DNA from: Spinacia oleracea
Lineage: Eukaryota > Streptophyta > Magnoliopsida > Caryophyllales > Amaranthaceae
Reading direction: 5' to 3'
Assembly (NCBI RefSeq): GCF_020520425.1
Contig: NC_079491.1
Coordinates: 4,265,143-4,329,142 of the forward strand
Length of the DNA: 64,000 nucleotides
Part shown: one piece after another, positions 9,327 through 20,617 of the stretch
How positions within the stretch are numbered: position 1 is the first letter of the stretch
Layout of the letters: each line of letters opens with the position of its first letter
Position numbers and translations under genes: made by a program
Notes under the pieces: model-generated
The model's input: only the letters and a program-made list of their open reading frames with translations
What the model was told of the DNA's origin: nothing
Databases searched by the model: none

Positions 9327-9640
9327 ATAGGGCATGGGGCCAGTCCGCTGGGCCGGCCCAAAAAATTATCGGGGTTTGGGGAGAATATTTCGGCCCGGTT
9401 TTCGGGCCCGACCTGGCTCGAACTTTTTTTAAAAAATATGGCATTTGTGCAACGTAAAACAACAATTTTAGTTATAAATTTGACCCAGTTCGAAATTGAC
9501 CCGAAAAGTCAGCTATTTTGCCCCGAAATAGCGGGGTTTGGGCCCGAAGCTTGGCCTGGACCGACCCGACACAACGGGAGTTTCGTATCGCCCCGGCCCA
9601 ACCCAGCCCGCCTTTTAATCAGGTATACTATACGGTTAAT
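9327..9640. repeat. G/C-rich 'GGCCCG' repeat block, hAT-MITE-like but ends unresolved
   Basis: A sharp GC-rich island in AT-rich DNA made of variants of CGGGCCCG, GGCCCGG and CCGACCCG in both orientations. It resembles the interiors of the hAT-type MITEs at 16,646, 27,714 and 50,798, and the right side ends ATCAGGTATACTA, similar to the inverted TAGACCTGAT end. I could not find a matching left end or an 8-bp duplication. A 68-codon frame here is not a gene. Confidence 0.4.
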
Positions 9641-10470
9641 TTGATAAATCGTATGAATTTATCTTTTCTAAATTAACTTGCAGGTTTCTTAATTGAACGT
9701 GTAGGGGTAATCATGTCATCATGTGTGTGTAAGTTACTAAGTTGGTATAACCTCGAGGTCGTAGATTACGATTTACGAACCATAATTACTTCGTCGACTA
9801 GTTTTAACTACACTAGCCACTGTTATTTTTCTTGTTTGTCAATTCTTTTCAGTTTGAACCCTGGTTGAGTTGCATATTACGGAGTATATCTATTTTGTCA
9901 ACTTTTCTTCCGACGTGATTTCATATTGTAGGCCTATTTAAATAGATTACTTATGGAGAGTTCATTGTTTTGAAGCACAAACCCTAATAGAACTTGGTAG
10001 CCCTAGGATGAGGTTACTTAACCTTCTGTTGGAATTAAGTTCAAAAGGAGGTTCATAGAGAATATATCAACTTTTCCATGCACATTATAAAAGGTAAAAG
10101 ATGGATTGACATGTCATAAACTACGTGTACGTGTTAACTATTAAGACTTTAAGAGGTTAGTAAACCAAAAAAACAATCGCGTTAGGATCAATTGTACCAC
10201 TATAAAATAATCAATTTATAAAGATGGGGAATTTTATTTCTAATTAGTCCAAATTCGTCTAAAAAATGCTGACTACAGACAGATTTGAGACTGAAATAGA
10301 GTGTCCATATCGTCTATCGAGGTCATCCAAAATATTTTAGGACGGAATTTCGACAAATCCATTACAAAATTTAGACGGAAATTTAGAAACTTCATATACA
10401 ATTCTATTTCTAATATTGTATAAGTTTGTAGTGTATTTAACCATTATTTGACTAATAGAATACTTTTTCA
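9641..10470. other. Spacer, no gene
   Basis: AT-rich. Near 10,240-10,430 there is a possible decayed DNA element (repeated GACGGAATTT / TTAGACGG and a terminal TTTGTAGTG), too degraded to bound. Confidence 0.35.
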
Positions 10471-10486
10471 ATTACTCCATAATAAA

Positions 10487-10677
10487 ACCAACATAAGTTG
10501 GTGGAGTTGGTGGGGAACTCATCTTGTGACTTGGAGGTCACAAGTTCGAGCCCCATCATTTGCCAAATGCTTGGGAGTGGCTCAAGCGATGACCTGCGGA
10601 GCTGGACTGGTTAACCTGTGCTAGGTGCTGGTTCAGTTAGGGTCCATTCTTCTTACCTATTAAAAAAAAAAAAAAAA
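10487..10677 (+). mobile_element. tRNA-derived SINE with 16-bp target-site duplication
   Basis: Starts ACCAACATAAGTTGGTGGAG (pol III A-box-like) and continues with GGTCACAAGTTCGAGCCCC (B-box GTTCGAnnCC). It ends in an A-run of about 17 bases. The body is flanked by perfect 16-bp direct repeats ATTACTCCATAATAAA at 10,471-10,486 and 10,678-10,693, the hallmark of LINE-assisted retrotransposition. A much decayed relative is at about 25,215-25,390 (shared 'GGCTGGTTAACCTGTG'). Confidence 0.85.
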
Positions 10678-10693
10678 ATTACTCCATAATAAA

Positions 10694-11186
10694 CTTTAGG
10701 ACATTTTTTCTCCGAAACCTTTTAAGTATTTTCCCCAAATAATAGCAATAAATCAATAATGCATTAATGCGTGATGTTGTGGATGACACGCCAATATGTA
10801 TCTTCCTAACAAAATTTAACGTTACGTCTTACTAACAAAAATTTAACGTACGGTATAATAAAGGAAATAACAGAATCTATACAAGCTGAATCATAGGAGC
10901 ATCAGAACCAAGTCATATGATTCACTTATCCAAAATCTTTACTTATTATAGCAACTTTTAATTTTAGTTTTACAATTAAGTCACTTTTTATGAATCTAGA
11001 GAACGGAGATTCCACCGGAAAAAGTAGAATATATACTATAAATAACAAAAAGGATAATGAATTTCATGTGACATAAACTCGCATAAAAGATTTAAAGATA
11101 GTTAGGTGTTAAATTATGGTAACCATATATATCATGATATGCTAATGTCGTGTAAAACACAATATAAGTACAAATATAATTTATTT
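10694..11186. other. Spacer, nothing recognised
   Basis: AT-rich sequence without open frames, bounded repeats or RNA genes that I can see. Confidence 0.35.
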
Positions 11187-11345
11187 ATTTTTGGTGTTAA
11201 CATCCGGTTCACCCTTACGGCTAATCCGGATGCGGGGCGAATTCTGGGTGGATAGGTTTCAGTCCCCTCCCAATTGTTGTTGCGGGGGATCAAACACGGG
11301 TCCTCCCTACCAAGTTCAGCCCCAATCACCACTAAACCAACAGAC
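11187..11345 (-). mobile_element. tRNA-derived SINE, second family
   Basis: Read on the minus strand it begins TGTTGGTTTAGTGGTGATTG (A-box region) and carries GTGTTTGATCCCC (B-box) about 40 bases later. It then runs through GGTGAACCGGATGTTAACACC into an A-rich end. Two closely related sequences lie at 23,396-23,645. Target duplication not clear. Confidence 0.7.
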
Positions 11346-12110
11346 AATTGGTAAATAAAAATTATAAATAACCGTTTATTTTGATTGTACTAGTTGTTAT
11401 TGACACCTTTGCACGATATATGTCTCCTAATCTCACATCTCGTGCATGTTCTTGAGTTTCAATATTGAATTTGAACCACAACTAAAAACAAAGTTACACC
11501 TTTTGTTAAATCTTAGCTAACGACATTTACCAATTTCTATTGTTTCTTATCTAGCTTGTTTGTTTTTGCTTATATCATGAAAGACATAGAATGAAGAATG
11601 ATATGTTTGCTTTCTTTCCTTGACTTACACGTCCAAACTTCTCATTTGATGAAACATACGAGCATAGCCGTTTCTGGAAAATCGAAGACCCTGTTTTTTT
11701 TTTTTTTTTTTCCAACATGGAGGCCCTTTTCTTAATAAAAACCGATACGAGTATTAAGGGATGGAGGGAATACGAGACTATGAGAGTACGTATAATTTTT
11801 AAACCGTACATATATGTCATTAAGAAAGCTTAAGGGAGGTAATGATTTTCCAAGACTTCATTCAGTACGTACACCTAGCTAGGTTTAGGTATGCTTTTTC
11901 TCTGAGGTAAAATTAATTCGTTAATAAGACAGTCATACGACAACTGCAATGAAAATCAAAACTAGCAAATGATATACTTTGTAAAACAACTTGGATTAAA
12001 AGAAATTATAATTCGGCAAAACTCGTCACGATCGTTGTGGATGAGATCTGCCAATTATGAATACCCTCTTTCATTTTTTTGTAGTTTGAGATTGAAATAA
12101 ATTTGATCCA
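11346..12110. other. Spacer, no gene
   Basis: AT-rich with a T-run near 11,695. Fragment GAGTATTAAGGGATGGAGGGAATACG at 11,750 resembles one end of a Stowaway MITE but no partner end was found. Confidence 0.35.
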
Positions 12111-12384
12111 CACTATAAGAAATTATACCATTAACGAAAGGAAATACCGTCGCTAAAGGCCAATAATCGTTGATTAGTGACGAACTAGATTTCCTGTGGC
12201 TGTCGCGAACCCCTCATAAAAGGGGTCGTCATTAATGAAAAATCCCGTCATGTCCGTTGTAAAAGGTATTTGCGACGGTTGTTCCCGTCTTTGTTTGGTT
12301 GTTGGCCCCATCACAAAAAGATTTTGTGACTGAATTTTTGATCCGTCGTTATTAGGTTGTCATTAAACATATAAATTTTTGTAG
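12111..12384. mobile_element. Uninterrupted CACTA-type MITE, relative of the copia-interrupted copy
   Basis: Starts CACTATAAGAAATTATACC and ends AAATTTTTGTAGAATG, with an interior colinear with 3,049-3,209 plus 8,582-8,691, including TCGCTAAAGGCCAATAATCG and TTTGCGACGGTTGTTCCCG. It serves as the pre-insertion reference for the interrupted copy. Confidence 0.75.
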
Positions 12385-12388
12385 AATG

Positions 12389-13073
12389 AATTGATGTTAG
12401 ACATGTAGAACTGGCTTTTGTCCTAACAATGCACAAATCTTCATATAAAAAACAACTTTTTCTACGAAATTAAAAACACAATCTCAAACTCTCACAAGAA
12501 AATAGATAAAACCCAATAATTAAGTACACTCTCAAATTAAGAGAGAATGAAGTTTTTATTCCGAACATAAAGTCCAACAACGTTTGGCACAACTAAGATG
12601 CCTAGGAATATACTGAAAGCATATAAGTATCACAAAAACTAAGGTAGTTTTGCCAAACCTTATCCAAACTACATTTGTACGATATATTGCATTGTCATTT
12701 TGTCATGACGATGTTAACTAAAACCCTAGCAGTTCATATAACCAAACTCCTTTTTCTATCAAATACGTCATCTTTGTTTTTAATTTAGTTCCCCTCATCA
12801 ACCAATTGAAAGATATTTATGCAATTGCTTATCTAATTTGATTTTAAGGCATGATGCATGTGTCATCTTACTAGTTTATAATTGAAAGATACAAGAATAT
12901 ACTCTTGGCTCGTAACTAACCTCAAAATAGTATTCTTATATTACTATCAAAATAATTATATCATTTTACTCCCGGTTTTTATAATATTTTTTTGTCAAAT
13001 TTCGGATAGAAAAATACGTAATGTTAAATTCAAGAATAATTTATTTATAACAACATCGATAAGATATACGGCA
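12389..13073. other. Spacer, no gene
   Basis: AT-rich; nothing coding and no bounded repeat recognised. Confidence 0.35.
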
Positions 13074-13210
13074 ACTTTTAAGACCGCCTTACCGGAAAGA
13101 TCACTTTAATTGGTTAACTAATTAATTTCAATGTTTAACTAATTGATTTTATTGCTTAACTTATATAACACTAAGCCGATCTTTTGTATAAGACCGTCTT
13201 ATATAAAAGT
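13074..13210. mobile_element. Short copy of the tandem-repeat MITE (AAGACCG..CGGTCTT ends)
   Basis: Opens ACTTTTAAGACCGCCTTACC and closes AAGACCGTCTTATATAAAAGT, with two to three units of 'TTAACTAATTxATTTxAATG' between. Same family as 2,368-2,592 and 29,305-29,666. Confidence 0.55.
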
Positions 13211-13457
13211 TTGTAAAAGATATATGAGCGTTCCCCAGAAGGAAAAGAAAAATATTAAGGGTTAATTTCAACGCATATCTTATCTTTTCCCTAATCTTTC
13301 AACATTTTGTCAATAAGTGACCTAGAATCTTTTATCCAACTTTTTGTAATTAAATTTCCAAATTAGTTTTGTCAATCTTCTTATATTGAATTGGTTCATA
13401 CAATCATACTACAAGTAAAATCTGATATGACTACACTTGACTAATCAAATTATAGTG

Positions 13458-14107
13458 CACTACAAGAAAACGGTGTTTTCCGACTACATTTATCGACAGT
13501 TAAAATAATACTTCCTCCGTCCCTTAATACTCGCACCGTTTTGACTGGACACGCTTGTCAATGCACAACTTTAACCATCAGTATCTTTAAGTACATATTG
13601 TAAAAAAATTATAAAAATATAATATTTTGGAAATATATATTAAGATGAAGCCAACAATATATTATATACTGACATTTGTTTTCATATACTAGAAATAAAA
13701 TAGGCTCAAAGTGAATTTTCTGAATAGTGCAAAAAGTCAATACGGTGCGAGTATTAAGGGACAGAGGGAGTAGTTGATAAACTTTATTTTACCTACTGTT
13801 CTAATGGTAGTCGTTAAAATTAAAAGTAGTTGGTAATTAACGATTATAAAAGTAGTTGGTAAAATATCGATTACTTCTGTGGTCGGTAAATTAACGACTA
13901 CATAAGTAGTCGGTATTTTACCGACTTTATATTAGTCGGTAAAATTTACCGACTACTTCTTAATCGTAGTTAGTCAAATTCCGACCAGGGTTAAACCGAC
14001 CATGCTTTACCGACTATTTTCAGTCGGAAAATGTTTTACCGACTATTTTGTTCCTTTTACCGACTACTTTTAGCGGTCGGAAAATCGGTGTTTAATTTCT
14101 TGTAGTG
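13458..14107. mobile_element. Non-autonomous CACTA element with 3-bp duplication GTG
   Basis: CACTACAAGAAAACGGTG at the left is inverted at the right end (TTTCTTGTAGTG). Both sides are flanked by GTG (13,455-13,457 and 14,108-14,110), the expected 3-bp CACTA duplication. The interior repeats CCGACTAC / TAGTCGGTAAA motifs in both orientations. A Stowaway MITE is inserted at 13,511-13,770. Confidence 0.85.
13511..13770. mobile_element. Stowaway (Tc1/mariner-type) MITE inside the CACTA element
   Basis: Inverted ends CTTCCTCCGTCCCTTAATAC and its complement (GTATTAAGGGACAGAGGGAG), flanked by TA on both sides. The match extends into CTCGCACCGTTTTGAC / GTCAATACGGTGCGAG. Confidence 0.88.
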
Positions 14108-14110
14108 GTG

Positions 14111-14669
14111 GCACCGCACGTACACAAGCGGTAAACTTGTTCCCTAAACTTCTCTAACATAACGACTTTTTAATTATAAAGAGGCCGGATATTGGATGAC
14201 CTGACCTGATACGATAGTTAACCAATAAAATAATACTCCCTAATAAGTTGTCGTTACGTCGGCATTCCCCCATATTATGAGATGGAAAATCTTAGAGAAT
14301 CCTAGCTAGTAATAATAAAAATATAAAATTAAAATAAGAAAAGAAGTTGGTAAGATTTAAGAGGGGAAAGTAGTAAAAGGGGCAACATCAGAGCTGATGC
14401 AGCATACAATCATCTCCAACACATCAAATTAAACTCCTTAATCATGGATGACTAGGATTACGAACACTTAATTTCTACTGCCGACTTCTTTGCCTAACTC
14501 CTTAATCCCACCCACCACAATATTTATACGTACGGCAACGTTTTTCTTCACTCGCCGGCTACACTACTCACTCACTCCCTTTCACTACTTCCTAACTTTG
14601 ATGTTTCTGTTTTATCCAACACGACTACTCTCTCTCTTTTTTTTTTTAATTTATTTATTTTTGTTTATA
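14111..14669. other. Spacer, no gene
   Basis: AT-rich; contains pyrimidine-rich CACTCACTCCCTTTCACTA sequence near 14,560 but no supported exon. Confidence 0.3.
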
Positions 14670-14996
14670 CTCCCTCCGTCCCGGAATACTCGACCCGGTT
14701 TGACCGGCACAGAGTTTAAGGGACTTGAATTGACTTATTTAATTTAATAGGTAGTAGTTGATAGTGGGGTATTATTTTAATGTAGTTAGTGGGAAATGTG
14801 TAAAGAGTTGGGGTTGGGGGAGAGTAGGGGTTGAATTTTTAATTATTTTTTGTATGGAGTAGGGGGTAGGTGGGTTAATAGGGGTGGAGTGAGATATAAT
14901 ATAATATTTTAGAATATTTCCACTTTTAGAAACAGGTCAAGTATTAAGGGACGGCCCGATAAGGAAACCAGGTCAAGTATTCCGGGACGGAGGGAG
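14670..14996. mobile_element. Stowaway MITE
   Basis: Ends CTCCCTCCGTCCCGGAATAC and GTATTCCGGGACGGAGGGAG are exact inverted repeats, continuing through CTCGACCCGGTTTGAC / ACCAGGTCAA. TA duplications lie at 14,668-14,669 and 14,997-14,998. Confidence 0.92.
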
Positions 14997-14998
14997 TA

Positions 14999-15849
14999 GT
15001 TAGTCAGCTTAGCTGCGCAGGTACATGCTTGAACCACTCTCAAACATTTTGCAGGTTAAGGGGTTTAATCATGTGACTTTCAAATCACAAGGTGAGTTCC
15101 TCCCTCAACTTGTGATGGTTATCACCACCGCTACTCTCATGTCCAATATAATAATTATTGTGTTACGTTCATAAGTACTTATATGTAGTACATATCGATG
15201 CACCAAAGTCGATTATGAATATATTCAAGCAAGTATGGAGGAAATACTCCTTCCTTATTTTTTTAGGAGTTATATTTTTTTTACAGGTAAGAAGAATATC
15301 CTCTAGGCTGCCCTCGCACAGGGCCCCCACCCAGAGGCCCATTACAAGCAATAAACGGACGGTAAAGATAAGAGGTCCACTTAAATGAATGTTAAAAGTG
15401 TTGTTATATATACCGGTAACGTCTGTATAAATTGTTATATAAATACTATCATTTTGTAAAAATATTGTTATCTTTGCCCCTATTTTAGCAGTAATATGTT
15501 TCCCGTATCTAATAATGTCCATGTTTGGCAATTGACTGTTGGTTGTTGGATGGTGGTTGTTTTACTTGACTGGTTTGACTGATTGTTTGTATTGGCTATT
15601 TATATTGGATCTTTGACGATAGATTCTCTAAAAATGTGTTTGATCAAGTTGGATGTCTATTTGAACTAAAAAGCTAACAAAAAATCAATTACCAAACAAG
15701 CCCAATATTTGAACTAGTTTCCATGATTTAAAAGCATAAATTAGTGGATGAATTCGTTGGTTCTAAGAGAAGAGCAGAAGCCCAGGGTCCCGACCAAAGT
15801 ATGACTAGATTTTGATTTGAAATGACTTAGATACGCGCATATTGGATTC
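14999..15849. other. Spacer with SINE fragment in reverse orientation
   Basis: At 15,280-15,350 the reverse complement reads GGCCCTGTGCGAGGGCAGCC and ends in an A-rich tail. It matches a second copy at 53,790-53,880 (GGCCCTGTGTGAGGGCAGCC plus poly-A), so a third SINE-like family is likely. Nothing coding. Confidence 0.4.
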
Positions 15850-16174
15850 ACAAATTCTTATTTATAATGGGTGTACAATAAATATTGTACACCGGAGTAA
15901 AAGTTAACTCAAAATGCTTAAAAGTTAAGCATATATATGTAAAAGTTATTTATTTTTAAGTGATAAATTTTTTCATTTTAGTAACACTTATTTCTTCAAA
16001 ATCACTAATAATGTATAAAATTAATAATTTAACCCTTTAAAATATTTATCTATCAATTTTTTTTACTAATATAAAAGTTAATCAAAACTAAGTTAAAGTT
16101 ACAAAAAAAATAGTTAAAGTTATCTTGGTGTACAATAAATTTATTGTGCACCTTGTGCGCGCAAGACCTTTTGG
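15850..16174 (+). mobile_element. Unclassified ~310-bp element with palindromic tips (copy 1)
   Basis: Near the left end is the palindrome GGTGTACAATAAATATTGTACACC-like hairpin (15,868-15,892) and near the right end GTGTACAATAAATTTATTGTGCAC, followed by a GTGCGCGCAAGACCTTTT terminus. Three more copies: 17,733-18,043 (+), 21,800-22,125 (-) and 56,563-56,870 (-). No transposase or clear target duplication. Confidence 0.65.
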
Positions 16175-16645
16175 ATTTGATTTCCACAATCATATTGGAC
16201 CCCATTTTTTTTATTACAAAAAAAAAACATTCATTTTGGTTCTGGAAATTAAAAAAAGGACACACAATTGACTTCACTGGCCCGGTTATACGTTATACTC
16301 CGTATCGAACACTAAAGAAGAACCATCTCGTACACACTATCCGACCTATTTTAACTATAAGGATAGCGAGGTCTTGGCTTAACGGTAAAAATCGAGATAC
16401 GATACGTTAACTACCTGATCGAATTCTCCTCTCTTGTTTATTACTCGTACTCTGTGGTTTATAACGTTCTTATAAAAACGCAATTCAGAATACTTTACCG
16501 AAAAACTTAATTACGTACACCAAGTTTAATAATAATCCTATTAATCACGCATGACCTAATTATTATAAGGTACGGATTAGTAGCTTTTTAAAAGTTTTGT
16601 TTAGATATATAACTTACCAATAAAGTAAATGATATGAACATGATA

Positions 16646-16844
16646 TAGACCTGATCATCTATCGTCCGACCCGTTGGCCCGACCTAGCCCAGCCCAAAAA
16701 AGTACGGGCTTGGGCAACCTCGATTACACATTTTTAAAACCAAAGGGGAAACCCGTTTCGGCCCGAAAAGCACGCACTAAAAAATATGGATTTGGCATAG
16801 TTTTATGTTAAAACCCGACCCGGCCCGAATTTTGATCACCTCTA
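16646..16844. mobile_element. hAT-type MITE, TAGACCTGATCA family (copy 1)
   Basis: Ends TAGACCTGATCA and TTGATCACCTCTA are inverted, flanked by 8-bp repeats ACATGATA (16,638-16,645) and ACGTGATA (16,845-16,852), 7 of 8 matching. The interior is rich in CCCGACC/GGCCCG. Related copies at 27,714 and 50,798. Confidence 0.8.
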
Positions 16845-17181
16845 ACGTGATAGATCATATCTTTAGGTAGAAATGTGTTGTAAAGAAAAGGAAAAAAAAA
16901 AATCATATTACACTTGAAAATACGATTTTACAATGTCAATCAAATTAAATAAGGAGTAATCACCATGATTTCCTTGGTAAGAAATATTATGGGTTGTGTT
17001 TCATTGTGATTCACTAGATAATTATGTTCCTTAAATACGCAAATAAAAATTATTTTTTAGACGATAACATAAAACTACTTTCATGTTTCAAATTTAATTT
17101 TTATTTATTTTTCTTAATCATTTCTACAAAATTAACCCCCTCTTTATTATTTCTTTCTCATCACAAACAATTTAAAACGTA

Positions 17182-17439
17182 CTTCCTCCATTCTTTATTA
17201 AATGACACAATTTTTTTGTCACGTTTGTCAATGCAATATTTCAACCATTAATACCTTTTATTATCAATGGTTAAAAATTATAAAAGTTTGATATTATAAA
17301 ACTATAGGATGAGACGATTATAACAAGACCCCACATGACTATATTTTTTGTTACGTATAAATCACAATTGATGGTCAAAGTATATTATATGAATAGTGCC
17401 AAAAGTACAATTGTGTCATTTAAAAAAGAATGGAGGAAG
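17182..17439. mobile_element. Stowaway-type MITE
   Basis: CTTCCTCCATTCTTTATTAA at the left is the complement of TTTAAAAAAGAATGGAGGAAG at the right in its outer 14 bases. TA on both sides (17,180-17,181 and 17,440-17,441). The inner match AATGACACAATT / AATTGTGTCATT is perfect. Confidence 0.88.
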
Positions 17440-17732
17440 TATTTGACAATTAACTATAGTAAAAGTACGTACATTTTTGCTTTTTATGACATCTACTGAT
17501 CCTACCCTATTAATTTGTAAATAAAATAAAAAATAAAATAGGATGGAAATATTCGAAAGTGCAAAACAATGAAAGAGGTTTGCTGCCTACATGTGAATAA
17601 CCAAGTCAGCACCACGTAAGTTGATGCTTAGATGGTACGACTTGCTGGCGTGTCCATTGCCACAATTATCCATTCTTAGCTGCGGTATTAAAAAAAAAAG
17701 GTAAATAAAATAAATAGATTTGTTTTCCCAAT

Positions 17733-18043
17733 AAATTCTTATTTACAAGTGATGTACAATAAATAGTGTATATCGGATTAAAAGTTAACTCAAAATGATT
17801 AAAAGTCACTCTTATGTATGTAAAAGTTATCTACTTTTTAGCGATAAAAGTTTTCATTTTAACAAAAATATTTCTTCAAAATCACTAATAATGTATAAAA
17901 TTAATCATTTAACCCTTTAAAAGGTTTATCAATCAGCTTTTTTTTTATAAAAACATAAAAGTTAATTACAGCTATGTTAAAGTTACAAAAAGCTAGTTAA
18001 AAGATATCTTGGTGTATAATAAATTTATTTGTGCGCGCAAGAC
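17733..18043 (+). mobile_element. Palindrome-tipped element, copy 2, truncated by a Mutator-like insertion
   Basis: Colinear with 15,850-16,174 from AAATTCTTATTTACAAG to GTGCGCGCAAGAC. The sequence then stops at the target duplication of the element starting at 18,054, whereas other copies continue CAAGACCTTTTGAT. Confidence 0.65.
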
Positions 18044-18053
18044 TTTTTTTTTA

Positions 18054-19447
18054 CGGATTTTTCATGAAATGCCCCTGAGGTTTGACTTAATGCACCAAAT
18101 ACCCCTAAACTTTCCAGAATGCACCAAATATCCCCGAGGTTTGAAAAAATAACACAAAATACCCTTAATGAGCATTTTCCGTCCATTCCGTTATGTCTCC
18201 GTTAACATTAAATTTTAACCCTTAATTAAAGCAATTAACCCCCCCAAAAAAAAATCAATTAACCCCAAAATAAATCAATTATCCCCAAAAAATTAAAATC
18301 AATTAACCCTTCTTCTTCCCTTCTATTCGCCACCTTCACAATTCCACCTTCACAATTCCAACACCCGCAATTCGCCAAGAAACTCAACTTCTACTCCCCT
18401 CCAAAAATGAATGATTAGTGGAGAAGTATATAATTAATCCAACACCCAAAACCTACATAAGTTCATATGGAAAATTGGACCCATTAATGGAGTTGTACCT
18501 TTCTATTTTGTTGTTCAAACACCTGCCGACTTCCCAGATATTAAGCGTTAATTTCTCGAATTTGGAAGTTTTCGTCGCTAATTGACGGAAATGTATACGA
18601 TCTGTTTGTTTCTTTGACAAAATTCGTGCTTGCTTTATCGATTTTGTGTGATTGTTGATAATTTTGTGTGTTTTTTGGATTTTTGGGGTGAATTTTTTCT
18701 GGGTTTTGGGAGAAAGAGGAGAGACAAGGAAGGGCAATGGCGTTGTTTTGGTAGCTGGGCGGCGATTTCCATGGCAGAGGGAAGAAGGAACATGGGCGGT
18801 GGTAGCTGGGTGTTCTTTTCTCTCTCCTCAGCTCCCAGGCTCCCAGCCAAGCTCCACCACCACTACCCTCTCTCCTCTCAGCCATGTTTTTCGTCATACA
18901 TACGCAGTCCACCCATAGCCACCACCGCCCAACAATCCCGGTGGCTATGGGTGGATTGTGTCCCGGTGGTGCACCAAGGAAGGAGATCGAGAGGTGGGCT
19001 TCGTTCCAGGCAGAAAGGGGGGGGAGCAATGTTGGCTTCCAAATCATCATCTTAGCCTACAACGAAGCAATTAATGGTAGCGGAAGAGAAGAAAAAGAAG
19101 ATGATAATGATGATGAATTGATGATTGATGGCGTGAAAGAAGAGAGTAGTATAAGTGAAAGAAAGCCCAAAGTTTTGATTTTTTTAAAAAATAATAGTTA
19201 ATTAAATTTTTTTAAGTTTTAATTGATATAATTAAGTGTTAATATTAGGATTAGTAGAGAAAATGGTTGAGAAAGGGCAAAAAAGTAAATTCACGCTAAC
19301 GGAGACTTAACGGAATGGACGGAAAATGCTCATTAAGGGTATTTTGTGTTATTTTTTAAAACCTCGGGGGTATTTGGTGCATTCTGGAAAGTTTAGGGGT
19401 ATTTGGTGCATTAAGGCAAACCTCGGGGGCATTTCATGAAAAATCCG
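18054..19447. mobile_element. Mutator-like non-autonomous element with ~160-bp TIRs
   Basis: The first ~160 bases (CGGATTTTTCATGAAATGCC...) recur inverted at the right end with only about ten differences, including shared blocks ATGCACCAAATACCCCTAAA and GAGCATTTTCCGTCCATTCC. Direct repeats TTTTTTTTA (18,045-18,053 and 19,448-19,456) fit the 9-bp duplication of Mutator elements, although they are low complexity. The ~1.07-kb interior has a GC-rich core (18,700-19,060) with overlapping short frames and no transposase. It could hold captured host sequence (Pack-MULE), but I do not recognise its source. Confidence 0.8.
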
Positions 19448-19870
19448 TTTTTTTTATATAACAAGAATTTCTGTCAGTGAGTGTAATGTACGTGTGCATG
19501 GGTTGTTGGTTAATTTGGTCGTTGATATTGTTGGGTTAATATTCCCAACTTTTTATTGGCATCAAAAAAAAAATATTCCCAACTTTTTATCCTTTAATTA
19601 ATTTTGAAACCTAATACTTTCAAATTCTGTCAACAAAATAAAGGACTACTTTTTCTTTGTGGAAAAGTTTGGATTCTTTACTTGAACTATTTCTCACGAA
19701 TTCTCTCCTATTTTCTTACAAGTCGTATTCCTTTCGGTTGCTGTTCTTTTGGAAATTTTGAGACAAGTATATATGGGAAATTAATTAAGATGGCCTTTAA
19801 ACACTTGGGTCCCAAGGAACCCAATCTTCCATAAGTCATGGTCAATTCTAAATCTTGAAAAATGATAACC

Positions 19871-19980
19871 CGGTTTATTGTATTCACCTGATTTTCACTT
19901 ATTTTTCATTTATTTCTGAACTTAACTTATCTGAATTTATTAAAATTTACCGGAACTTATCTTATCTGAACTTGTTTTAA
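19871..19980. repeat. Fragment of the 'ATTCACC..CACTTATTTT' foldback MITE
   Basis: TATTCACCTGATTTTCACTT followed by AACTTATCTGAA-type sequence matches the left part of 1,435-1,753. The right end is missing. Confidence 0.5.
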
Positions 19981-20034
19981 TAATAAAATATGTTTTCCGT
20001 CCATTTTATTTATGGTGTAGGTTGCTTAATAATG

Positions 20035-20036
<2 letters not shown>

Positions 20037-20073
<37 letters not shown>
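20037..20073. repeat. (TTA)n microsatellite
   Basis: About twelve uninterrupted TTA units. Confidence 0.95.
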
Positions 20074-20526
20074 TAGACATTAGGATTGTGCATATGTTTT
20101 ATCATTTTCCTATATCATCGATTTATTTTGTTATTCTTTCACATTTTGAATTAGTTGATAGTTGATACTAATATAATATACCACATTATGATTATTTTCT
20201 TTTGTTAAATTAATTACCTATAGCTCTCGTGCATGTTACCCCCCGAATTTTTTTGTATTCGCATGCCACTGTTGTCAGGGTTTAATTACGCACAAGTTTT
20301 ATTTAATGGGAATTAATTATAATTAGCAAAACTAATTATGACCCAAATCTTAAATCAGGCTAAATGTCATGGACCTTGCATGTGCTAGACTCCTCCACCC
20401 ACTCAACACTGCGTAAATTACACATTAATTATGTCAAGAGGGGGTTAATTAATTCCATTTAATTAATTAATTACGCTGGAATTAGGCAATTAGCTAATCA
20501 TATATTTTAAACTTAGTCTGATTTAC

Positions 20527-20530
<4 letters not shown>

Positions 20531-20616
<86 letters not shown>
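20531..20616. repeat. (TA)n microsatellite, about 43 units
   Basis: Uninterrupted alternating TA for about 86 bases in an AT-rich spacer; likely highly length-polymorphic. Confidence 0.97.

Positions 20617-20617
<1 letters not shown>

Noticed and set aside
14490-14747. 85-codon hydrophobic frame
   Set aside because: Runs into a Stowaway MITE at 14,670 and has no family resemblance.
18453-19201. Overlapping short frames on both strands (up to 169 codons) in the Mutator-like core
   Set aside because: Several mutually overlapping frames in GC-rich sequence, none with a recognisable domain; treated as element interior.
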